From CAVPDE01 sp963707125 (GTDB lineage: Bacteria; Desulfobacterota; DSM-4660; Desulfatiglandales; HGW-15), in the NCBI GenBank assembly GCA_963707125.1, contig CAVPOU010000015.1, positions 310,001 to 374,000 of the forward strand: a DNA stretch of 64,000 bases. Direction: 5' to 3'. Position numbers and translations under genes: made by a program. Every line of letters starts with the position of its first letter. Position 1 is the stretch's first letter. The notes beneath the pieces are model-generated. The model worked only from the letters and a program-made list of their open reading frames with translations, did not search any database and was not told the DNA's origin. Below are positions 23,986 to 33,300 of the stretch, piece by piece.

Positions 23986-24912
23986 TTATTCTTCGTCTCC
24001 AATCAAACTTCTAGCGACCACTGCCAGATCCGAGGCAAGCCGATCGGTTTCTGCAGCCAGCGCAACACGCTGCCCAATATCCAAGAGGATCAGGAGGTCG
24101 TCCTTCCGGAAACCATCCGGCCTCTTCACGGAGTCAACATACATAGCTCCCATAATCCGCGGTCCATTGATTAACGGGATACACATGACCGATTCGATCT
24201 TCTGCACTTCCAACGTTTCCACAAGAGCACTTCTGTCTTCAGTATAGCCTTTTGAAAAGATCAGAGGTTTACCTCCCTTCAGAACGCTTTGCACAACCTC
24301 TTCACTGAAAGATTCACTAACATCCTTGCTGGATCTATTCACTTTGCATATGATTTCCACGGTCTGCAATGTCTCCGGATCGACTAGAACAAAAGCGCCT
24401 CTGTCTATTCTCTTCAGGTGATGGAAAATATGGCCCAGCACCTTTTCTAGGATCTCCCTAAACGCCCCGATGTCTTTGAGAGTAAGAGAAACCTTGGAAA
24501 GCATGTCTTCCCTTTTCTGCTCAGTCCTCTCTCTTTTGTCTTCTGAGGCCTCTCCCTTTCTTTTCTTTTCCCGAATAAGACTCACCGTGTCCAGGAAAGG
24601 CACTATTTGCTCTCTGCAACCTTCGCCGAAGCAGATTACCGTCATCCCGATTGCCAAAGGCACCCCCTCCTCTACCTCCACCTCATGACCAGGGACCACA
24701 TATTTGCCATTGTAGAACGTCCCATTCCGGCTACCCAAATCCGTAACAAAATGCTTGTCTCTTAGGCTTTCAATCTTGAGATGCTTGCGAGAGACTGTCT
24801 TGTCCTCAATTCGAATGTCATTGTCGAGGGACCGCCCCAGAAAAACAACACCCTCTCTGACTCGTAATGTCTTCCCTATTTCAGGCCCATTAAGGATCAC
24901 CAAATCGGTCAC
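23986..24912 (-). CDS. FHA-GAF domain signalling protein
   Basis: A 308-residue cytoplasmic protein. Residues about 1-100 form an FHA domain, which binds phosphothreonine peptides: FLGRSLDNDIRIEDKTVSRKHLKIE and DLGSRNGTFYNGKYV. A charged helix of about 50 residues follows. Residues about 150-308 are a GAF domain ending CIPLINGPRIMGAMYVDSVKRPDGF and a DLLILLDIGQRVALAAE helix. No output domain (cyclase, kinase, HTH) is attached, so it may dock onto a partner. The start is the GTG at 24912, since AGGAGGT stands 7 nt upstream; the longer frame to 24990 lacks a site. Convergent with mreB. Confidence 0.85.
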   Translation of the reverse strand: MTDLVILNGPEIGKTLRVREGVVFLGRSLDNDIRIEDKTVSRKHLKIESLRDKHFVTDLGSRNGTFYNGKYVVPGHEVEVEEGVPLAIGMTVICFGEGCREQIVPFLDTVSLIREKKRKGEASEDKRERTEQKREDMLSKVSLTLKDIGAFREILEKVLGHIFHHLKRIDRGAFVLVDPETLQTVEIICKVNRSSKDVSESFSEEVVQSVLKGGKPLIFSKGYTEDRSALVETLEVQKIESVMCIPLINGPRIMGAMYVDSVKRPDGFRKDDLLILLDIGQRVALAAETDRLASDLAVVARSLIGDEE

Positions 24913-25149
24913 TCTTTGTACCTCCTGGTTGAGCTGGTCGACATCCGCTAAGCTCAGTCGATGGTTTTGCTGATAGCAGATACCATACAAACACTTACAA
25001 GTACAGATATACGCCCAAGGCGGGTAGAAAAAAGTCTTTGGAAAATAGAGAAATTAGATTATACGTTGAGTTAGAATCTTTGCGGGATATCCTTGAATTG
25101 CCGGGCTGTGTTTACTAAGATGCTTGTTCAGGCCGCAGGAAAATAGGGT

Positions 25150-25198
25150 CCATAAACAACGGCGCTGACGCGCTTTCGCTGCAACCTTAGCGTTAGGC
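25150..25198 (+). other. Integron attC-like sequence upstream of the lipocalin gene
   Basis: It ends in GCGTTAGGC (core site GTTRRRY at 25192-25198) 9 nt before the lipocalin ATG. It begins with an AAACAAC segment and has a GC-rich centre (GGCGCTGACGCGCTTTCGC) that can fold back. The left core does not fit RYYYAAC, so it would be a degenerate attC. No integrase is present in the window. Confidence 0.35.
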
Positions 25199-25207
25199 AT
25201 AGAAGCT

Positions 25208-25750
25208 ATGACGACATTTACGTGTATTTGCAGGATTGCTGTAGCCCTCCTGTTCGTGGGTTTTGCCGGCTGCGCGCTTAGACCCACCATCTCGTTACCC
25301 ACGGTCGAATCGGTTGATCTTGCTCGGTACATGGGTGAGTGGTACGAAATTGCCCTCCTGCCAAACCGGTTTCAGTCCATGTGTGTGGCTGATACTCAGG
25401 CCAGCTATCGCCTGGACGGTGATGTCGTCCGTGTACGGAATCGCTGCCGCAAGGCGGATGGCGCTATTGAAGAAGCCGACGGTATTGCGAAGGTGGTAGA
25501 GGAGAGCCGCAATGCGAAATTGCGGGTCAGTTTCTTCCGCCCCTTTTATGGGGACTACTGGATTTTGGCGCTCGACCAAGACTACCGGTGGGTCTTGATC
25601 GGCGAGCCTAGCCGGAGATATGGTTGGGTGTTATCGCGGACGCCGAATCTAGACGACACCTCGCTCCAGATCGCGCTCGACAAGGCTGCAACGCTTGGCT
25701 TTGATCGTGCGGCCTTCCGGCGTACACCGCAGATCAAACCCCTGGAGTGA
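25208..25750 (+). CDS. Lipocalin lipoprotein (Blc-like)
   Basis: A 180-residue outer-membrane lipoprotein. The signal peptide ends in the lipobox FAGC (Cys22), with hydrophobic AVALLFVGF before it. The mature part has the bacterial lipocalin motif VDLARYMGEWYEIALLPNRFQ, then ASYRLDGDVVRVRNRC, YWILALDQDYRWVLIGEPSRRYGWVLSRTP. Blc binds fatty acids or lysophospholipids in the envelope. The start at 25208 has a poor ribosome-binding site. An attC-like core lies just upstream; lipocalin genes are frequent integron cassettes, so capture from an integron is possible. No second attC is seen downstream. Confidence 0.88.
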   Translation: MTTFTCICRIAVALLFVGFAGCALRPTISLPTVESVDLARYMGEWYEIALLPNRFQSMCVADTQASYRLDGDVVRVRNRCRKADGAIEEADGIAKVVEESRNAKLRVSFFRPFYGDYWILALDQDYRWVLIGEPSRRYGWVLSRTPNLDDTSLQIALDKAATLGFDRAAFRRTPQIKPLE

Positions 25751-25911
25751 AAAAGGTCGAAGCGCGACTCTGGTGTCGCTGGGGTCGGACCAAGGTATGT
25801 AGCTGGTAGCTGCGGCGGGTGGCCCGGCCAAACTCTACGGTTCTCAGGCGAAGGAGAATATCCAACGAGCCCTTTGGCCTCTCCCCGCGCTGGAGCCGGC
25901 GGGGCAGATGC

Positions 25912-25931
25912 GATCCTAGGCGCCTAGGATC
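25912..25931. promoter_or_regulatory. Perfect 20-bp palindrome upstream of the NYN gene
   Basis: GATCCTAGGC followed by its exact reverse complement, ending 35 nt before the ATG at 25967. There is no U-tract, so an operator is more likely than a terminator. Confidence 0.5.
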
Positions 25932-25966
25932 AGCGCGAAACCTTAGAAGTACGAAAGGAGCAGAAT

Positions 25967-26722
25967 ATGAATGTGAATGAACCGTCTCAAAATAGGTTGG
26001 CAGTGCTTGTTGACGCAGACAACGCACAGCCCTCGATCACGGAGGGGCTCCTATCAGAGGTCGCCAAGTACGGCGTCGCAAGCGTGAAGCGCGTTTACGG
26101 CGACTGGACTACACCGAGCCTGGGCGGATGGAAGTCCGTTCTGCTGGAGCACTCCATCCAGCCGGTTCAGCAGTTCCGTTATACGGTGGGGAAGAATGCG
26201 ACAGACAGTGCAATGATTATAGATGCAATGGACTTGCTCTATACGAAACGTTTTGAGGGATTTTGTCTTGTCTCCAGTGACAGCGACTTCACTCGTCTCG
26301 CCTCTCGGATAAGAGAGGAAGGTCTGCTCGTGTATGGATTTGGAGAGAAGAAAACTCCAAAAGCTTTTGTATCCGCATGTGACAAATTCATCTTCACTGA
26401 AGTTCTCAGGTTTGAAGAGAATGTTGGGTCAGCCGGGAAAGCCAAAACGACCAATGAACTGAAGAGAGACGGCAAACTGGTCGCTCTTCTCAGAAGCGCT
26501 CTTGAGGCGGCTTCCGACGATAGTGGGTGGGCTCATTTGGGTGCTGTGGGCAGCAATATTGTCAAGCAAGCCCCGGAGTTCGACCCTCGGAACTATGGCT
26601 TCAGCAAGCTTGGGGAACTCGCCGCCGCCGCCGATCTCTTCGATGTGGATGAAAGAGTCCAGCGTGATGGTCATTCCAAAGTAATCTACATCCGCGACAA
26701 GAGCAAGAAGCATAAGAAATAG
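25967..26722 (+). CDS. NYN-domain ribonuclease-like protein with OST-HTH/LOTUS domain
   Basis: Residues about 10-150 form a NYN (PIN-like) domain: LAVLVDADNAQPS at the first acidic site, KNATDSAMIIDAMDLLY and LVSSDSDFTRLASRIRE with the remaining Asp residues of the metal site. Residues about 165-240 form an OST-HTH/LOTUS domain (LLRSALEAASDDSGWAHLGAVG, DPRNYGFSKLGELAAAADLFDV), which binds RNA or nucleoprotein partners. The protein ends in a lysine-rich tail. Bacterial members of this architecture are predicted RNases; targets are unknown. AAAGGAG precedes the ATG. A 20-bp palindrome upstream may regulate it. Full length. Confidence 0.88.
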   Translation: MNVNEPSQNRLAVLVDADNAQPSITEGLLSEVAKYGVASVKRVYGDWTTPSLGGWKSVLLEHSIQPVQQFRYTVGKNATDSAMIIDAMDLLYTKRFEGFCLVSSDSDFTRLASRIREEGLLVYGFGEKKTPKAFVSACDKFIFTEVLRFEENVGSAGKAKTTNELKRDGKLVALLRSALEAASDDSGWAHLGAVGSNIVKQAPEFDPRNYGFSKLGELAAAADLFDVDERVQRDGHSKVIYIRDKSKKHKK

Positions 26723-26762
26723 ACTTCCAGCCTGCGACTGCACAAGGACGCTCCGGCCTCTG

Positions 26763-26784
26763 GTGTCAGGTCTATACCTGACAC
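26763..26784. terminator. Hairpin downstream of the NYN gene
   Basis: Perfect 9-bp arms GTGTCAGGT and ACCTGACAC around CTAT, about 40 nt past the stop, followed by TCTTTGG. A weak U-tract makes it a possible terminator or a REP-type palindrome. Confidence 0.45.
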
Positions 26785-27204
26785 TCTTTGGAATGAGGCC
26801 TACCAGTGTGTGATCTCTTGCCAAGAAGTGGAAAGAAATTTCCGTAAGAAATGGGTAGTTCTCTTCACACGTGCAATTCTAGTAATTCGTGGGCCAACGT
26901 AATTGCCTGAAATCATGTGGAAACTTTTTCGTCCCTTCAGGATTCGTGCTGTCATATTTATTGCTGTCATAATACAACACTCCTTGACAAGTTTTCCGTT
27001 ACCTGGTATTCATGCGTTTACATTTACTTTACTCCCTTGGCTTACCACCCCTGCGGGGTCTCGGGAGATGTGGTAGAGGCTGTTCAACTTCGTGATGTGA
27101 ACCGGAGAGAGTATAGAAGAGCTGAAGCTATGAGTGTCGGGGGAAGATATGTGAAGGATCTTGGCCACTGATCATAGAGCTGTGACACTTTAGAGATTGT
27201 CACC
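26785..27204. other. Leader region before the riboswitch
   Basis: No supportable gene. TTGACA at 26984-26989 with a weak TATTCA 17 nt further could drive the RHS unit. A GTGACA/TGTCAC hairpin (27182-27203) lies just ahead of the aptamer. Confidence 0.35.
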
Positions 27205-27291
27205 TTGATCAGCTAAAGCCGAACACCGAGAGATCGGTGGGCGGAAAGCCGCGGGTCCCGAGGAAAGACTGACGGACAGCCGGGCTGCCTG
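27205..27291 (+). promoter_or_regulatory. GEMM-type cyclic-dinucleotide riboswitch aptamer
   Basis: The order of elements matches GEMM (class I c-di-GMP / cGAMP) aptamers. First comes an AGCTAAAGCC strand, then a helix CACCGA/TCGGTG capped by a GAGA (GNRA) tetraloop at 27224-27239. The core GGGCGGAAAGCCGCGGGTC follows, then a variable second helix and the closing GGACAGCCGGGCTGCC. The GNRA loop would dock on the second helix as in known structures. Which dinucleotide is bound cannot be decided by eye. Its 3' end (27278-27291) is also the left arm of the terminator that follows, so ligand binding should prevent termination (ON switch). Confidence 0.8.
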
Positions 27292-27315
27292 ATGACAGGT
27301 AGCCCGGCTTTTTTT
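27278..27315 (+). terminator. Intrinsic terminator of the riboswitch expression platform
   Basis: Left arm GCCGGGCTGCCTG, loop ATGA, right arm CAGGTAGCCCGGC (13 pairs, one G-U), then seven T. It ends 18 nt before the RHS start codon. Confidence 0.85.
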
Positions 27316-27333
27316 ATTCGTGGAGGAGAAGCC

Positions 27334-30300
27334 ATGAAAGAATGCACTCCCAAGAACCTCACCGCTGTTCTTTTCCTAATCCTGGTTCTTTTAGCTTTTC
27401 CTGCTTCATCCTTTGCAGAGAGTCAGAGTGTATTCGGCCCAAAGGATTTCGGAATCGGACAGATGCATTTTCACCTCTCCGTTCATCCCTTCAACGTTGA
27501 AGGAGAAGGCGATGGTGTCATTCTTGTCACCAAGAAGACACCGCAGAACGCGTTTGAAGGAGGTTTCCTTCTTCTAAATAGCCAAATCATCGGACTTCAC
27601 GATTTTCTTGAAGGCAAGAACCAGAGCACGGAGAGGAAGGCCTCTCTGCGATCGAGGAATTTCCTGACCGTTTTTCTTCGAGGAACACCAGGTGCAACAA
27701 TCTCAATCGAGGTGAAGAAAGGTGCTGTTACTCCCGCACCGCAAGTGATCTTTCAAGCAGTGCCTCAAGCTATCACTCTTGGTGAAACCAGCACCCTTCA
27801 GTGGACAACCACCAACGCCGATAGGATCACGATTGACCAGGGAATAGGGAACGTCTCCCCAAGTGGTTCATGGAACATTAGCCCTCTGGAAAGCACGACC
27901 TACATGATCACAGTCACCGGTCCTGGAGGAAGCACCTCAGCATCGGTGGATGTCAGTGTACATCAGCCCCCCACGGTTACACTTTCTGCGAGCCCGCAGA
28001 CCGTCATCCTAGGAGCCACCTCCACCCTGTCCTGGAACTCCACTCATGCGGATACGGCGACCATAGATTCAGGAATAGGAAACGTTTCTCCCAATGGATC
28101 TCTGCAGGTTGTTCCCCAGGCCACTACAAACTATACGATTACTGTGAATGGTCCAGGCGGAAGCGCCACAGCAAGCTTAACGATTGAGGTGGAAGATCCC
28201 TTCGCGCGACCGACGGTGAGCATCAGCGCAAATCCTTCAACGATACCCAAGGGGGGCTCTTCAAGCCTTTCCTGGGTCGCCAAGAGCGCGCAGAGCGCCC
28301 ACATTGATAAAGGTATAGGGGCGGTGCCTCTCCAGGGCTTTCTGGGAATCACACCCGAGCAAACAACGACCTATACCATCACAGTCATAGGGTCCGCAGG
28401 TGCAGCCAGCGCTCAGGTCACAGTCATGGTTACCGGTATTCCAGAACCGCAACCCGAGGGCTCTTTTGGCGCTCGTTATGAGGATTTGGTCCCTTCTGAT
28501 GCCACGCTAGAGAAATATGACACTCGTCGATTCTGTTTGATCACTGGTCTTGTACAGGATGTCCAGGGATCTCCGTTGATGGGAGTATCCGTCACAATAT
28601 TGCACCACCCGGAGTACGGAACGGCAATAACCAATGATGAGGGCCGATTCTCCATACCAGTCGAAGGAGGAGGCACTCTTACCCTTGTATTTCATCGAAG
28701 AGGACTTATTCCGGCTCACAGGAAAGTTCACACCCCTTGGAATGATACGGCAATAGCTGACACCTTGAAGATGATCCCTGAAGATGAGCAAGCAACCGTC
28801 GTCACACTTGATGGGAACTTAGGATCTGTGACAACCCATCAAAGCACGCCTATATCCGACCCCTTTGGAACCCGCTCTTGCACCATGGTCTTCAAGGGAG
28901 ACAACAAGGCTTATGCCGTTGATGAAGATGGGAACGATATTGCAGAACTAAAGACCATCTCGGTCAGGGCTACTGAATTTGCCACATCTGATTCCATGCC
29001 CGCAATCCTGCCTCCCACATCTGCTTACACCTATTGTGCCGATCTCAAAGTGGGTGGAGTTGACAGGGTCCGTTTCAAAGACCCAGTAGTGGTCTGGGTG
29101 GACAATTTCCTAGGATTTGACGTGGGCGAGAGTGTACCGGCGGGGTACTATGATAAAGACAGTGCGGTTTGGATACCATCCGAAAACGGTGTTGTTGTGG
29201 AACTCCTTGACACGAACGGAGATGGTGCCGTTGATGCACTGGATAGGACGGGAGACCACCTTGCCGATGAAGTTGTGAGTGGCCTTGAGGATCCTGAAAG
29301 ATATTCTCCGGGCTCCACTTTTTGGCGGGTTCAGGTGTCCCACTTTTCGCCATATGATTTTAACTGGCCGTGGGGACCGCCACCTGACTCTATTACCCCA
29401 AACCCTGAGGGAATTCCATCAGCCTCCCAGAAAATGGATGAGCAAAAGGACTGCAAGAGTCATACAAGCTCATTTGTTGAAGAGCGGAGCGGTGTGTTTC
29501 ATGAAGATGTTCCGATACCGGGAACCAATATGACGCTCCATTACGCCAGTGATCGAGTGGACGGAAACAAGACTATAATTACTGTGCCAGCAAGCGGCTC
29601 AGTTGTGCCAGCAAGTCTGAATAGGATTGTCGTCAAGCTCACTGTAGCTGGTAAAACCTATGAGCAAATTCTTCCTCCAGAGCCACAACAGAAAGCGGAT
29701 TTCCTTTGGGATGGAAAAGATTATCTAGGAAGAACCGTGGAATACCCGCTGGTGGCCCAGGTTGGAGTTGGATTTGAATATGAAATGGTCTTCTTTCTGT
29801 CAAGTGGTGGGACCATGTCTTTTGGAAGGGCTGGTCTTCTACCAAGTTTGATACGAGGAAGGGACAAGAAAATATACTGGAAAACGGACTTTCTTCCTAT
29901 TCAGGGGAAATGGCGCCAAAGGAACACGATAACTCCAGGATGGACAGTTTCAGCTCATCATCACTTTAATCCAGAGGACCCAGACGTTCTCCATAAGGGT
30001 GACGGGACAATACTTACCAATAAGGTTCTTAACACCATCCATACTATAGCTGGCACTGGCGCGAGGGGCTATAGTGGCGATAGGGGGCCTGCCACACAAG
30101 CCATGATCTATGAACCACGCCAAATTGCAGTCGATGCCAAAGGAGACTTGTACATTGCAGATTCCTACAACAGCCGGATTCGGAAAATAGATCGGAATGG
30201 CATTATTACTACGGTGGCAGGATGCGGGCGGTACGGGGATGCAGGTGACGGCGGCCCTGCTCTTGATGCGGAGTTGGCTGGGCCAGTGGGAGTCGCCTTA

Positions 30301-33300
30301 GATGGTCTCGGCAATCTTTTCATTTCCGACAAAGATAGCAACCGAATACGAAAGGTAAACAGTTCAGGGATCATTACAACGATAGCAGGGAACGGGGTTT
30401 ATGGGTACGGCGGAGATGGTGGTCCCGCTACCGAGGCCCAGTTAAGCTCCCCAAGAGGGATTGCCGTCGATGCAGCGGGAAATCTATACATCGCCGATTT
30501 GGAGAATAACCGCATTCGGAAGGTTGATCCCAGCGGGTTCATCAATACCATAGCCGGAAATGATAACTATGGCCTTATGGGCGATGGTGGTCCGGCGGTA
30601 AACGCGCAGTTAGCGGCACCTGGTGATGTTGCGTTGGATACTTTTGGAAATCTCTATATTGCGGACTCAATGGCCAATCGAATAAGAAAAGTCGACCCAT
30701 CGGGAATCATCACGACCGTGGGCGGAAGTGGCAGAATGGGTTTTTCCGGGGACGGTGCATCGGCAATCCAGGCGAAGCTCAATGGTCCGCTATCCATAGC
30801 TGTGAGCGCGGCAGGAAATATCTATTTTGGTGATTCCATCAATTTTCGAATTCGCATGATAGACACAAACGGCCTTATCAGCACAGTTGCCGGAATCGGA
30901 ATCAATGGCTCTGCCGGAGACGGGGGGCCAGCCGTGATGGCACAGCTGGGACCCCTTTATGGTGTTGCGGTGAATGCCGCCGGACATCTTCATACCTCCG
31001 AGGGATGGAATCATCGTATCCGAAAGGTTTCACCACCCTCTGTCTTTAGCCGGCTCTTGTCGGAAAATGATGTAGCCTTTGCAGAAGAGAATGGGCTTGG
31101 TTATATAATGAGCACATCAGGCCAGCACAAATCAACGATTGATACTGCAACAGGTTTAATCTTACTGAAATATGGATATGACAGCGACGGTAACCTGGTG
31201 AGCATTACCGATCAGTTTCAAAATGAGATTAAGGTTCGCAGAGAAGAAAGCGGTGTTCCTTTTGAGATTGTTTCTCCGGATGGACTCGTCACAACCCTCA
31301 CAATCGATTCCAGCGGTCATCTTGCCCGTATCACATATCCTAATGGGGCCTTTTATAGCTTCGAGTACATCGCAGAAGGACTCATGACAACCAAGATTGA
31401 CCAGAACGGAAATCGTTTTCACCACAACTTTGATGAAGCAGGAAGATTGGTGGAAGCTCTTGATCAGGAAGGCGGTCACTGGATCTTTGAAAGAAATGTA
31501 GATGCCAAGGGAGACACTCTCACGATGGTGTTAACGGCCGAAGGGACTTCCACTTCTTATTTGGATCACAACTCCTCGACGGGCGCTTATGCATCAACGA
31601 TCACCGATTTTGCGGAAGGTGTGACGCTGTTTGATCAGTCCTCTGACGGCCTCAGTGTTAGCAAATCTCAGAGTTGTGGCATGGCCCTGAGCCTCAAGTA
31701 TGACCAGGACCGGCAATATGGCTTCAGATATGTGAAGGAGATAAAGGAATCATCGCCTAGTGGTCTTTCAAGGGCGACAAAGAGGGAGAGAAGCTATTAT
31801 GATGCGAACTCGGATCACATTCCAGATGTGGTCACAGATGTCACTACTGTAAACAACAAGACAACGCGACTAACCAACGACATCGCCCAAACGACAAAAA
31901 AGCTTAAGTCTCCGCTTGGTAGAACTTTGACGGCTTACTACGATCCTCGCACATCGAGAACGGCAGCTCTGGCAATGGCTGGGCTCCACGAAACAGGCTT
32001 TAGCTACGACAGCTTTGGAAGGCTCAAATCGATCCTTGTAGGTACAAGAGAGACCAATCTCAGTTATGATACATCCGGTTTTCTGAGCAGCCTCACTGAT
32101 CCTGAAGGGCATACCACAGGCTATACTTATGACCCGGTCGGCCGGGTGAAAGAAATTCAGAGGCCTGACGGCTCCTCTCTGAGCTTTGACCATGACAACA
32201 ATGGAAATATGACACTATTCACTTCACCGTCTGGGGTTGGCCACTATTTTGATTACAACGGCGTTAATCTAAACCGTATTTATGAACCTCCCCTGAGCGG
32301 GATATATGCTTACACATATAACAATGACAGACAGTTGACTGAGATCAACTTCCCATCAGGCCTCCAGATCAAGAACACTTGGGATAAGGGGAGGGTCAGA
32401 CAGATCCAGACTCCCGAGGGGAACATCGATCTGACCTATCTGTGCAGTGCAAAGGTAGGTTCCATGAGTAGGGGTGGGGAGAGCATTGCGTATGGTTACG
32501 ACGGCTCACTTGTGACACTGGAGGCTATGGCCGGCACACTAAACCAGTCCCTGTCCTACACCTATGACAATGATTTCAACGTTAAGAGTTTCAGTTATGC
32601 AGGCGCTACCAATAACTACAGCTATGACAACGATGGCTTGCTCGTCGGTTCGGGGGCTTTTGCTATAACACGGAATGCGGGCAATGGGCTTCCCGAGAAA
32701 GTGGCGGGAGGTTCGTTGAATCTGAACAGGGTTTTGAGCGGTTATGCCGAGATCGAAAGCCAGGACTTTGTTATCGGAGGAACTTCAAAGACAGTCTGGA
32801 ATGTTCTGAGGGACAAGAACGGCAGAATTATCCACAAGGCAGAGACCGTCGACGGGGTTACCAGCCAGTTTGATTATACCTATGACACAATTGGTAGATT
32901 ACGCTTAGTAGTGAAGGATGGTGCCATTGTAGAAGAGTATCAGTATGGAGCCAACGGTGCTCGCATTTATGAGGTGAATACTCGGCGGGGCATATCCGGC
33001 CGATCTTTTTCCTACTCTGCGGAGGATCATCTCCTGTCGGTAGATATGGGAGGGTCCCGGACGACCTATGAGTACGATGTAGATGGTTTCTTGACAAAGA
33101 GAGTTCAGGGTGTGTCTGAGACCGATTACAGATACTCCTCACGTGGGGAACTATTGGAGGTGGTATTGCCCGACGGGAGAGTCGTCGAATATGTCCATGA
33201 CCCGCTTGGCAGAAGGATTGCCAAGAAGGTCAATGGCGCAATCGTTGAGAAATATCTGTGGCAGGGGATGACGAGGCTGCTGGCGGTTTATGACGGCACT

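Noticed and set aside
26917..27171. 84-codon plus-strand frame before the riboswitch
   Set aside because: Composition unlike a gene (many Cys/Tyr/His), no ribosome-binding site; more likely leader DNA.
30037..31035. Regular repeats as a CRISPR array
   Set aside because: The period is about 168 bp and encodes NHL repeats in frame. No direct repeats with unique spacers of CRISPR type were found anywhere in the window.
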